Positions 7,965 to 15,695 of a stretch of DNA of 32,551 nucleotides are shown piece by piece. The stretch comes from an uncultured Corynebacterium sp. (lineage in GTDB: Bacteria; Actinomycetota; Actinomycetes; Mycobacteriales; Mycobacteriaceae): the NCBI RefSeq assembly GCF_945649885.1, contig NZ_CALZFS010000016.1:1-32551 (forward strand). Reading direction: 5' to 3'. The translations under genes were made by a program, and so were the position numbers. Position 1 is the stretch's first letter, and each line of letters starts with the position of its first letter. The notes under the pieces were generated by a model. The model worked only from the letters and a program-made list of their open reading frames with translations, made no database searches and had not been told where the DNA came from.

Positions 7965-8809
7965 TATTCGAAATCAAGCCCCAGATCCAGTGCCCGGGCT
8001 GAGTGGGTCAGCGCACCCACCGAGATCACATCCACCCCGGTTGCAGCAATGCCTGCGACGGTGTCCAGATTGACCCCACCGGAGGCCTCCACGATGGCAC
8101 GCCCCTGGATGAGACCCACACCTTTCCTCAGTTCATCATTGGTGAAATTATCCAACATGATGGTGCCCACGCCTGCAGCCAGAACCGGTTCAATCTGATC
8201 GATGCGATCCACCTCAACCTCCACGTGGGTGGTGTGGGGCAGTTGTGTCTTCATCTGGGTCAGTGCTTCAGTGATATTCATGCCCTGGTTGATCACTGCT
8301 GCCAGATGATTGTCTTTGACCATCACAGCATCAGAGAGTGAGAAACGATGGTTATGGCCACCACCGTCGCGGACTGCCTGGCGTTCAATGATGCGCAGAC
8401 CGGGTGTGGTCTTGCGGGTGTCTACAATGCGTGCCTTAGTACCCCGTACTTCATCCACATAGCGTGAGGTCAGGGTGGCAATACCGGACATCCGCTGGGT
8501 GAAGTTCAAGGCGATGCGTTCCGCCCTGAGGATGGCACGGGCGGTGCCGGTGATGGTGCCCAGAACCGCGCGGGATTCAAAGACTTCACCGTCACTGATG
8601 TGCAACTCCATACGGGTCTTTGGATCCACAAGGTGGAATGCCGCCTCGAGCAGTGCCACACCACTGAACACCCCTGGTTCACGTGCGACCAGTTGGGCCC
8701 GGACCACAGCATTGTTGGGGACGATGCTCTCGGAAGTGATGTCTCCCCAGGGGGCATCCTCCTCCAGGGCTGCTGTGACAAGTCGGTTGATGGTGCGTTG
8801 ATCGATCAT
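7964..8809 (-). CDS. nadC: Nicotinate-nucleotide pyrophosphorylase (carboxylating)
   Basis: EEDAPWGDITSESIV, ERIALNFTQRMSGIATLTSRYVD, DTRKTTPGLR, AVRDGGGHNHRFSLSDAVMVKDNHL and EASGGVNLDTVAGIAATGVDVISVGALTHSARALDLGLDFE. Confidence 0.97.
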   Translation of the reverse strand: MIDQRTINRLVTAALEEDAPWGDITSESIVPNNAVVRAQLVAREPGVFSGVALLEAAFHLVDPKTRMELHISDGEVFESRAVLGTITGTARAILRAERIALNFTQRMSGIATLTSRYVDEVRGTKARIVDTRKTTPGLRIIERQAVRDGGGHNHRFSLSDAVMVKDNHLAAVINQGMNITEALTQMKTQLPHTTHVEVEVDRIDQIEPVLAAGVGTIMLDNFTNDELRKGVGLIQGRAIVEASGGVNLDTVAGIAATGVDVISVGALTHSARALDLGLDFE

Positions 8810-10104
8810 TTTCCTGCCTTTCCGGGTGCTGGTGTTACCGCCAGCATTCTCTCCAAAGCGATGCGTGCCGGGTCAGCAACGTCCTGGCTGACGCTGATCT
8901 GGTTGACTACGGTGTCCTTGACAAGTTCTTCCAGGACCCAGGCCAGGTAGCCCGGGTGGATGCGATACATGGTGGAGCAGGGGCAGATCACCGGATCCAG
9001 GCAGAAAATGGTGTGCTCCGGATACTGCGCGGCCAGACGCTGGACCAGGTTGATCTCCGTACCGATGGCGAAGGTGGAACCAGCCGGTGCCGCCTGGATC
9101 GCCTTGACAATGAAATCGGTTGATCCGGAAGAATCTGCCGCATCCACCACGGGCATGGGGGATTCAGGGTGGACAATCACATGGACATCCGGGTGATCTT
9201 GGCGGGCCTTGTTGATCTGTTCCACGGTGAAACGCTTATGTACAGAACAGAAACCGTGCCACAACAAGACCTTGGCATTCTCGAGCTCTGTTTCAGTATT
9301 ACCACCCAGCGCCTTGTTCGGATTCCACATGGGCATCTGCTCCAAGGGGATACCCATGGCCTTGGCGGTATTGCGACCCAGGTGCTGATCAGGGAAGAAC
9401 AACACCCGCTGGCCACGTTCAAAGGCCCATTCCAAAACAGCTGCCGCATTGGAGGAGGTGCACACAATTCCGCCGTGCCGGCCCACAAAGCCCTTCAGCG
9501 CAGCAGAGGAATTCATATAGGTGACAGGGATGACTGGTGCGCGACCATCAACGTCCGGGGCGGTGCCGTAGATATCCTCCAACTGCTCCCAGCAGTCCTC
9601 CACGGAATCCAGGTCTGCCATATCCGCCATGGAGCAACCGGCAGCCAGGTTGGGCAGGATCACTGACTGCTGATCGGTGGAGAGTAGATCAGCGGTTTCT
9701 GCCATGAAGTGAACACCACAGAAAACGATGGCCTCAGCCTCAGAACGGGTCTGTGCAGCCCGGGCCAACTGGAAGGAATCACCCACAAAGTCAGCGTGCT
9801 GCACCACTTCATCACGCTGGTAGAAGTGGCCCAGGATAACCACGCGATCACCCAGGATGGTCTTGGCTGCACGGATGCGTTGGTGGAGTTCTTCTTCAGT
9901 TGCGTGCTGGTAGTCCTCGGGTAGAACCTCCTGACGCGGGGTACCCAGCGGGATCGGGTCCAGGGTGGACGCGCCGGGGCCGTAATTTGGAATGGCGGTG
10001 GGTGTATCAAGAAGCCAGGGGCCCTCTTTGAGTTCCGGTGAGCAGGAGTTGTCAGTGAGCTGGAGAATGTGGTCAACAGAGGGGCTGATGTGTGTGGTTG
10101 TCAT
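8806..10104 (-). CDS. nadA: Quinolinate synthase A
   Basis: VILGHFYQRDEVVQHADFVGDSFQLARAA, IVFCGVHFMAETADLLSTDQQSVILPNLAAGCSMADM and CPCSTMYRIHPGYLAWVLEEL. The true start is MTTTHISPSV at 10104; the ORF-track extension to 10809 is antisense to/out of frame with ndnR. Confidence 0.95.
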   Translation of the reverse strand: MTTTHISPSVDHILQLTDNSCSPELKEGPWLLDTPTAIPNYGPGASTLDPIPLGTPRQEVLPEDYQHATEEELHQRIRAAKTILGDRVVILGHFYQRDEVVQHADFVGDSFQLARAAQTRSEAEAIVFCGVHFMAETADLLSTDQQSVILPNLAAGCSMADMADLDSVEDCWEQLEDIYGTAPDVDGRAPVIPVTYMNSSAALKGFVGRHGGIVCTSSNAAAVLEWAFERGQRVLFFPDQHLGRNTAKAMGIPLEQMPMWNPNKALGGNTETELENAKVLLWHGFCSVHKRFTVEQINKARQDHPDVHVIVHPESPMPVVDAADSSGSTDFIVKAIQAAPAGSTFAIGTEINLVQRLAAQYPEHTIFCLDPVICPCSTMYRIHPGYLAWVLEELVKDTVVNQISVSQDVADPARIALERMLAVTPAPGKAGK

Positions 10105-10132
10105 AGCGCTTTTCTTGTTTGTAGGAGGGTTA

Positions 10133-10789
10133 TCAGGGGCGGTTGTGGGTGAACCGGTAGAGCTTCGGGGGTCTGTGGGGTGTGCCCGTGAGTACTTCGC
10201 CGGTATCCACAAGATCGGGTGAGGTGGCCACGGATCTTCGGAAGTTGGCGGCGTCGAGTTTGTGGCCGAGGACGGCCTCGTGGACGGTGCGCAGTTGTGC
10301 GATGGTGAATTTCTCACCGAGGAAGGAGTGGGCGATATCGGCGTACTCCACCTTGGTGCGCAGACGTTCCAGGGCGTAGTCCACGATGTGGTTGTGATCG
10401 AAGGCCAGGTCCGGGAGGTGATCGGCGTGGAACCACTGGACGTTCTCACCGGGTTGGGCGTTTTCGACTTCGTCGGCACGCACGAGTGCCCAGTACACCA
10501 CGGAGACCACACGTCCTGTGGGGGAGCGGTTGAGCTCGCCGAAGGTGTAGAGCTGTTCCAGGTAGCTCGGGTGGAGACCGGTGGTTTCGCCGAGGGTGCG
10601 CGAAGCCACTGTTTCCAATGCCTCATCCTCGGATAGCCAGCCACCGGGAAGTGCCCATCGGCCCAGGTGTGGTTCCCGGGTGCGGGCGACGAAAGGGGTC
10701 CAGAGGGAGGGAAGGTCCTTGTTATCTGGGCGCAGGGCGAAGATGACGGTGGAGACCGCCACCTGGATTGTGTTGTCTGGTTGGGCCAT
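10133..10789 (-). CDS. ndnR: NUDIX-type NAD-biosynthesis transcriptional regulator (NrtR/NdnR family)
   Basis: NUDIX-like domain (PDNKDLPSLWTPFVARTREPHLGRWALPGGWLSEDEALETVASRTLGETTGL) plus wHTH-like C-terminus (FLGEKFTIAQLRTVHEAVLGHKLDAANFRRSVATSPDLVDTGEV); first gene of the nadA-nadC-nadS operon. Confidence 0.93.
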   Translation of the reverse strand: MAQPDNTIQVAVSTVIFALRPDNKDLPSLWTPFVARTREPHLGRWALPGGWLSEDEALETVASRTLGETTGLHPSYLEQLYTFGELNRSPTGRVVSVVYWALVRADEVENAQPGENVQWFHADHLPDLAFDHNHIVDYALERLRTKVEYADIAHSFLGEKFTIAQLRTVHEAVLGHKLDAANFRRSVATSPDLVDTGEVLTGTPHRPPKLYRFTHNRP

Positions 10790-10803
10790 GAAACACCCCT
10801 TAG

Positions 10804-10816
10804 AGTCAAAGTGACT
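10804..10816. promoter_or_regulatory. Candidate NdnR operator (inverted repeat AGTCA-N3-TGACT)
   Basis: Perfect 5-bp inverted repeat agtca aag tgact just upstream of the ndnR start and just downstream of its predicted promoter. Confidence 0.6.
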
Positions 10817-10830
10817 TTATGATGCGGATC

Positions 10831-10860
10831 ATTCTAGCGCCCATGTTGGGGTGTTGTGAA
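10831..10860 (-). promoter_or_regulatory. Predicted promoter of ndnR-nadA-nadC-nadS
   Basis: Minus-strand TTCACA (10860-10855), 18-nt spacer, TAGAAT (10836-10831); predicted TSS about 10824. Confidence 0.5.
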
Positions 10861-10920
10861 TTTCATGGGGGTTGGAATATGGGGACGGGTGCACTCTTGT
10901 GGCCCGCCACCGGGTGGGGG

Positions 10921-10952
10921 TAGGCTGTGGTCTTGATACCCGGCGGGGTATC
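10921..10952 (+). promoter_or_regulatory. Predicted promoter -10 (TAGGCT) plus palindromic operator GATACCC-GGCG-GGGTATC
   Basis: TAGGCT at 10921-10926; perfect 7-bp inverted repeat at 10935-10952, starting just after the predicted TSS. Confidence 0.55.
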
Positions 10953-10987
10953 TGGAAAGTACTGGAAAGCCAAGGAGAGTGTCCCTC

Positions 10988-11161
10988 ATGTGCCGAGCCG
11001 TGACCTGCAAATCCTGCAATAAAACCACCTGGGCTGGCTGTGGCCAGCATATCGATACAGTGAAGGCGTCCGTCCCACGCGGACAATGGTGCACCTGCAC
11101 TGATGCACAGAAAGCAGCGGCCCGGAAAAGGGGGTCCCTACTCGGACGCCTTTTCGGCTAG
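10988..11161 (+). CDS. Small Cys-rich protein (57 aa), conserved-hypothetical type
   Basis: MCRAVTCKSCNKTTWAGCGQHIDTVKASVPRGQWCTCTDAQKAAARKRGSLLGRLFG. SD aaggagag is about 9 nt upstream of ATG 10988; six Cys in the first about 40 aa. Confidence 0.8.
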   Translation: MCRAVTCKSCNKTTWAGCGQHIDTVKASVPRGQWCTCTDAQKAAARKRGSLLGRLFG

Positions 11162-11677
11162 CGGGGGGTAGGTCACCTGGCTGTTATTCACCACGGCGCC
11201 ATCTGTCAGTGTTGCGGTTGAGGTCTGCCCCGGACCCATGATGTGAATAACTTCGACACCGCGTGCCAGCAGATGATCGGTGATGATACGACGGTGACAC
11301 CGCCACCACACAGCCTCTGAGCACAACAGGACGCTGGGAATTTGTGTGTGGTTGAGCTTTTCAACGGCTGCTGTGAACTCTTCAGAGAGCGCATGATCAG
11401 CATAATTATGAAAACTGCGGTTATTCCAGAAGGCATTGACCTCAAAGGGAACTGTTTTGCTCACCTTGCGTCGTCCCGTCAGGGCCTCCACCCAGTGGTA
11501 GCCAATCCCCTCTGCCTTCAGTGATGCGGTGAGTTCCTCCTGATTGAAATGGGGAAACTTCCTGGAACCGGGAAGTTTACGCACGTCGATCAGCCTTTTC
11601 ACACTATTCTCGGTCAGCATGTCCAAGAAGGTTTGAAGGCTGTGTGTGGAATGTCCAATGGTGAATATGGTTGCCAT
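11138..11677 (-). CDS. DUF488 family protein
   Basis: TIGHSTHSLQTFLDMLTENSVKRLIDVRKLPGSRKFPHFNQEEL and LLCSEAVWWRCHRRIITDHLLARGVEVIHI are hallmarks of DUF488. Confidence 0.93.
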   Translation of the reverse strand: MATIFTIGHSTHSLQTFLDMLTENSVKRLIDVRKLPGSRKFPHFNQEELTASLKAEGIGYHWVEALTGRRKVSKTVPFEVNAFWNNRSFHNYADHALSEEFTAAVEKLNHTQIPSVLLCSEAVWWRCHRRIITDHLLARGVEVIHIMGPGQTSTATLTDGAVVNNSQVTYPPLAEKASE

Positions 11678-11701
11678 ACCACCTCAGCCTAGGACAGATG
11701 G

Positions 11702-12649
11702 GTGGCAGTCAGGACTACGATGACAGGAATGTTGGCTATCCTTTTTGGCGTATTCACCGGTGCACTGCTTCCACTGCAGACATCAGTGAACAATCGTCTG
11801 CGTCGCAGTGTCGGCGCTCCACTGATGGCATCATTCCTCTCCTTTCTGGTGGGAACCGGCGCGTTGCTGATCGTCACCTGGATCACCAGTGGCCACCCCT
11901 ATCCATCACTTGCTCTGACTTCAGGGCAACCCTGGTGGGTGTTCACAGGCGGCATGTTGGGCGTGTTGGTGCTGACCGGCAATATCCTCCTCTTTCCTCG
12001 TGTTGGCAGCGTGCAGACCGTGATTCTGCCGATCACAGGACAGATCATCACCGGCCTTGCCATCGACGCCTTTGGTCTGTTCGGTGGTCCGCAACTGGTG
12101 CTTGGCTGGTTGCGGATCCTTGGTGCCATGCTTGTTCTTGGTGGCGCGTTGGCCGTTATCGGAGCTTTTCGACGCCCCGCTGTGCCCGAAGCAGCTATTC
12201 CCGGCATATGGTTGTGGCGCTTGCTGGGCTTGGCCATGGGTGCTGCGGCTGCCACGCAGATATCCGTAAATGGACGTTTGGGGACTGTCCTGGGTTCTGC
12301 AGTGGAGGCTGCCCTGGTTTCCTTCACCGTGGGTGCCTTGACCCTGCTCATCCTCTTGTTTCTCACGCGTACTCCCTGGCGTGGCATCTCCGGAGCAGGG
12401 GAGAGCAACCCCTGGTGGATGTGGATTGGTGGATTGCTTGGCGCCACGATCATCTTTGGCACAGCCCTGCTCGGACCAATTCTCGGTACGGGTATGACGG
12501 TGGTGCTCATGCTGCTGGGCATGATGACCGCTAGCCTGATTATTGACACCTTCGGTCTATTGGGCGCAGAGAAGCGGCGGGTGACATGGGTGCAACTGCT
12601 TGGCTTGGCCGTGATCATCACTGGGGTGATGATGATCAGAATCCTCTAG
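11702..12649 (+). CDS. DMT family transporter, DUF606/YdcZ type (internally duplicated)
   Basis: Ten hydrophobic segments; the two halves repeat (GVFTGALLPLQTSVNNRLRRSVGAPLMASFLSFLVGTGALL versus GAAAATQISVNGRLGTVLGSAVEAALVSFTVGALTLL). An alternative ATG is at 11720. Confidence 0.88.
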   Translation: MAVRTTMTGMLAILFGVFTGALLPLQTSVNNRLRRSVGAPLMASFLSFLVGTGALLIVTWITSGHPYPSLALTSGQPWWVFTGGMLGVLVLTGNILLFPRVGSVQTVILPITGQIITGLAIDAFGLFGGPQLVLGWLRILGAMLVLGGALAVIGAFRRPAVPEAAIPGIWLWRLLGLAMGAAAATQISVNGRLGTVLGSAVEAALVSFTVGALTLLILLFLTRTPWRGISGAGESNPWWMWIGGLLGATIIFGTALLGPILGTGMTVVLMLLGMMTASLIIDTFGLLGAEKRRVTWVQLLGLAVIITGVMMIRIL

Positions 12650-12652
12650 GTG

Positions 12653-13885
12653 TTAGAAGGGTGGTTCATCCTCCTGGGGTGGCATGGTCGCTTCCGTGGC
12701 TTTCGCCTTCGCCGCAGCCGCCCGCTCCCTAGCCCGCTGATGACGAGCTGCCCGGTACTGCGACACTGTCTGCGCCCACCGCGCACCACCCGGAGTCAAT
12801 GGCCCCTCCGGCACCGTAACCGCCCAGGTCCCATCGGCATACACCGTCACCCGCACCCCAGACACCGGATCAGCCACGTACCGTTGCCGTTCACAGGTTT
12901 TAGCGTTGTGATCACACCGACACAGATCAAAAAGATTAAAGATACTGGTCGGCCCACCATCAGCAAAATTAATCCGATGATCCACATCGCAATACTGACT
13001 TGCCACCCCACACCCTGGTGCCCCACAACCACCATCCCTGCCTTTGACTGCAGCCCGCATCGCAGGCGATGGGTCATGACCTGTCATTGCTTGGCCGCGG
13101 ACCTTGTCCATATCCTGGATCCGGGTGGTCGTAGCCACCCATTTCTCACCGGTGGCTTCATCGACCCAGCCTGGTCCACTCATCCACACCGGGGCATGAG
13201 CCAAGTCTGTTGCGCGGTAGAGGTTGAGCACCACCTTCAGATCAATCTTGGTCAAGATCAAATCCGCCAGGGCCTCACCCTGCCCCATGCCGGTGGCTTC
13301 CGCATGGGCGTGGACTGCATCCTTGATGGCTTGTCCCTGGATCTCATCGACGGTGGCGTGTAGTTCCGCAGTGCCATCACTGTGGGAATTCAGGGAAAAC
13401 GACGGTGGCTGGACAGGATCCGGTTCACCGTCATCATCGACCAGTAGGCGGATGGCCTTGATTTTCTTCTTGATTTTTTGTGCAGACGGCAGGTCCTGGT
13501 TCGGTGCCTGCGGGGTGAGATACTCCGTGAGGTGTTCATCCACCAGATCAAGATGTTCTGATTCTAATCCGGCCAGGGCTTTGGTGATGGTGATCAAACG
13601 GTAGAGATCCAGATGGAACAATTCATGCTGCAAGGTGTGCAGCCGGGGTAGTTCACGCAGTTGCTCGATGGTGGCAAACAGATCCCCCGCCCGGGATGTG
13701 GATACCCCGGTGGATAAGGCGAACCGGGTGGAGGCGATATCGAAGAAGTCCTCATCAGCGGGCATGGCGCGTTCAATCACCAGCAGTTCAGCTTTGCGTA
13801 TCTTCGTCATGGCTACAGCATCCGGATCATCGGGGTTGTTGACGGTGTAGTAGTAGATATCAGGTGGTGCAGTCACGGTGGTCAT
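12653..13885 (-). CDS. DUF222 / HNH endonuclease-motif protein (13E12 repeat-type family)
   Basis: C-terminal HNH: CGAPGCGVASQYCDVDHRINFADGGPTSIFNLFDLCRCDHNAKT; N-terminal DUF222-like all-alpha region. Confidence 0.9.
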   Translation of the reverse strand: MTTVTAPPDIYYYTVNNPDDPDAVAMTKIRKAELLVIERAMPADEDFFDIASTRFALSTGVSTSRAGDLFATIEQLRELPRLHTLQHELFHLDLYRLITITKALAGLESEHLDLVDEHLTEYLTPQAPNQDLPSAQKIKKKIKAIRLLVDDDGEPDPVQPPSFSLNSHSDGTAELHATVDEIQGQAIKDAVHAHAEATGMGQGEALADLILTKIDLKVVLNLYRATDLAHAPVWMSGPGWVDEATGEKWVATTTRIQDMDKVRGQAMTGHDPSPAMRAAVKGRDGGCGAPGCGVASQYCDVDHRINFADGGPTSIFNLFDLCRCDHNAKTCERQRYVADPVSGVRVTVYADGTWAVTVPEGPLTPGGARWAQTVSQYRAARHQRARERAAAAKAKATEATMPPQEDEPPF

Positions 13886-14095
13886 GGTGTTTCCCCCTTG
13901 TGATGTGTGACAGCAAATAGGTAGTTCATGTGTTTGGATATCACTCTAGATATCGGTGCGGACACGACCACCCTCACCGGAGAAAAAGACCACCATAAAT
14001 GGCACTTTTCCCACCCCTGTCACTTCAATTTCCATCTTTGGATAATGGTCTGGAAAAGTTATGTGACGCAGCACGTTTCCACCACTCCGGGGGCG

Positions 14096-14101
14096 TAAAC
14101 T
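14096..14101 (+). promoter_or_regulatory. Predicted -10 element (TAAACT)
   Basis: TAAACT about 6-7 nt upstream of a GTG that opens a 14-codon uORF. Confidence 0.4.
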
Positions 14102-14106
14102 AGACC

Positions 14107-14151
14107 GTGTCAGAGCAACTTTCCCTCAAGAGAGAACCAGGATCCTGCTGA
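14107..14151 (+). CDS. Possible leaderless 14-codon upstream ORF (VSEQLSLKREPGSC*)
   Basis: GTG at the predicted TSS; in-frame stop TGA at 14149-14151, 1 nt before ATG of the VOC gene. Confidence 0.3.
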   Translation: MSEQLSLKREPGSC

Positions 14152-14152
14152 C

Positions 14153-14602
14153 ATGAAGAAGAATTTGTCCACCTATTTCACATTGCCCGGAAATGCGTCT
14201 CAGGTTTTTGCACACTGGGCTGAGATCTTCGATGGTGATCTGACCATGCTGAAGTACGGAGAAATGTCCACCGAGGGCTTCCCCTTCGAACCAGATCCCG
14301 AGCTGGTTGCCCATGCCCAACTGAAACTGGCCGGGGGCACCCTCGTTGGTGGAGATGATATGCCAGGGCAGCCGGTGCTGCCCCTGCGCGACACTGCGTA
14401 TTCACTGCTCTACAGTCTCAACACAGCTGATGAGGCCCGCGAGCTCATCCAACGCATGGTTGACCATGGTGGTCAGGTCACCATGCCTTTTGAGGAGGCT
14501 CCCTGGGGAGGGTTCTATGGGCAGGTCATGGATAAGTTCGAGGTGCAATGGGCATTCGATGTGGAAGCTGAGCCGGAGCCACCAGCAGACACGAAGATCT
14601 AA
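14153..14602 (+). CDS. VOC family protein (PhnB/3-demethylubiquinone methyltransferase-like glyoxalase fold)
   Basis: YFTLPGNASQVFAHWAEIFDGDLTMLKYGEM, LVGGDDMPG and VTMPFEEAPWGGFYGQVMDKFEVQWAFDV. Confidence 0.9.
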   Translation: MKKNLSTYFTLPGNASQVFAHWAEIFDGDLTMLKYGEMSTEGFPFEPDPELVAHAQLKLAGGTLVGGDDMPGQPVLPLRDTAYSLLYSLNTADEARELIQRMVDHGGQVTMPFEEAPWGGFYGQVMDKFEVQWAFDVEAEPEPPADTKI

Positions 14603-15669
14603 CGGACGCGGTGAGTCCATTCCTCGGTGCCATAACGTGTTTCCACCAGCTCTTCAACCTTGCTCATGTCCTTCTTGCCCAGCTTGGCTTCGGTTCCGCC
14701 ATAGCGGTTGGTGAAGGTGGTTTTCATCGTCTCGATGATCGCCTCACGTGGGGCACCGGTCTGACTGCGTAGTGGATCCACACGTTTCTTGGCAGAACGC
14801 AGACCCTTGTCAGCGATCTTCACCTTGCCGATGCGCAGCACCTGCGTCATCATGTCCGCATCGATGTCATAGGACATGGTCACGTGGTGCAGGACGGCGC
14901 CACTGCGACGCTTCTGTGCTGCACCGCCGATTTTGCCACCGGTGGAGGTGATGTCATTGATTGGAACGTACCAGGCCTCCACGCCGTGTTCTTTTAATGC
15001 TGCAAGGACCCAACGGTCCAGATATTCATAGGATTCTTCATAGTTCAGACCTGCAACCAGGGAGTCCGGGGCGTAGAGGGAATAGGTGATGCAGTTGCCA
15101 CCCTCCATGAACATCGCTCCGCCACCGGACATCCGGCGAACTACGGTGACATCATGTTCCTTCACCCCATCGGCATCAATTTCATTGGCATAGGACTGGA
15201 AGGAACCCATGACGATGGCACGGTCATCCCACTCCCAGAAACGTAGTGTGGGGGGACGCTGACCGCTGGCGACCTGCTCCAGAAGGAGATCATCAAGTGC
15301 CACATTCACCGGAGTGGGGAGGATTCCGGGGTGGAGGATCTCCCATTGATGATCGGTGAAGTCAGTGCCACCGGTGACGGCACGCCGCACAGCCTGGGCG
15401 ATGTCACCGGTGGTGAAACCGTGGAATTCCAGATCCTCGCCAAATGGGGCCAGAGCGGCGTCGAAACGCCTGCGCAGCTCATCTGCCGGATCCTTGGTGG
15501 AGGCGCCGTTGATGGCAGCTCCCAGTGCGAGGAAAGCTTCATCAGGATCGATGAAGAAATCTCCTGACACCTGCAGATCGGTGATCACGTCATCTGCGGT
15601 GGTGACATCCACAACCACGAGTTTTCCGCCGGGTACCTTGATTTCAAAATGGTGATTCATGCACGCCAC
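14599..15669 (-). CDS. Lipoate--protein ligase family protein with N-terminal accessory domain
   Basis: Catalytic domain: RFWEWDDRAIVMGSFQSYANEIDADGVKEHDVTVVRRMSGGGAMFMEGGNCITYSLYAP, GKIGGAAQKRRSGAVLHHVTMSYDID. N-terminal KVPGGKLVVVDVTTADDVITDLQVSGDFFIDPDEAFLALGAAING resembles the lipoate-ligase accessory domain. Confidence 0.88.
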   Translation of the reverse strand: MACMNHHFEIKVPGGKLVVVDVTTADDVITDLQVSGDFFIDPDEAFLALGAAINGASTKDPADELRRRFDAALAPFGEDLEFHGFTTGDIAQAVRRAVTGGTDFTDHQWEILHPGILPTPVNVALDDLLLEQVASGQRPPTLRFWEWDDRAIVMGSFQSYANEIDADGVKEHDVTVVRRMSGGGAMFMEGGNCITYSLYAPDSLVAGLNYEESYEYLDRWVLAALKEHGVEAWYVPINDITSTGGKIGGAAQKRRSGAVLHHVTMSYDIDADMMTQVLRIGKVKIADKGLRSAKKRVDPLRSQTGAPREAIIETMKTTFTNRYGGTEAKLGKKDMSKVEELVETRYGTEEWTHRVR

Positions 15670-15695
15670 ACTACGCGTCGGCGGTTGCTGACTTT

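Noticed and set aside
8806-10809. 667-aa ORF extending nadA upstream through ndnR
   Set aside because: The N-terminal 235 residues (Pro/Ser/Thr-rich) are the alternate frame of ndnR. The real NadA starts at MTTTHISPSV, 10104.
11899-12621. 240-aa minus-strand ORF opposite the DMT transporter
   Set aside because: Antisense shadow of a high-confidence membrane-protein gene; low-complexity composition.
12650-13363. 237-aa plus-strand ORF opposite the DUF222/HNH gene
   Set aside because: Antisense shadow; Pro/His/Arg-rich with no family signature, while the opposite frame has a clear HNH motif.
13700-13720. GATACCCCGGTGGATA as a third DUF156-type operator
   Set aside because: Lies inside the DUF222 coding region and lacks a matching second half-site; probably chance.
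14599-14602. 4-bp convergent overlap of the VOC and lipoate ligase genes
   Set aside because: Common in compact bacterial genomes; not informative on its own.
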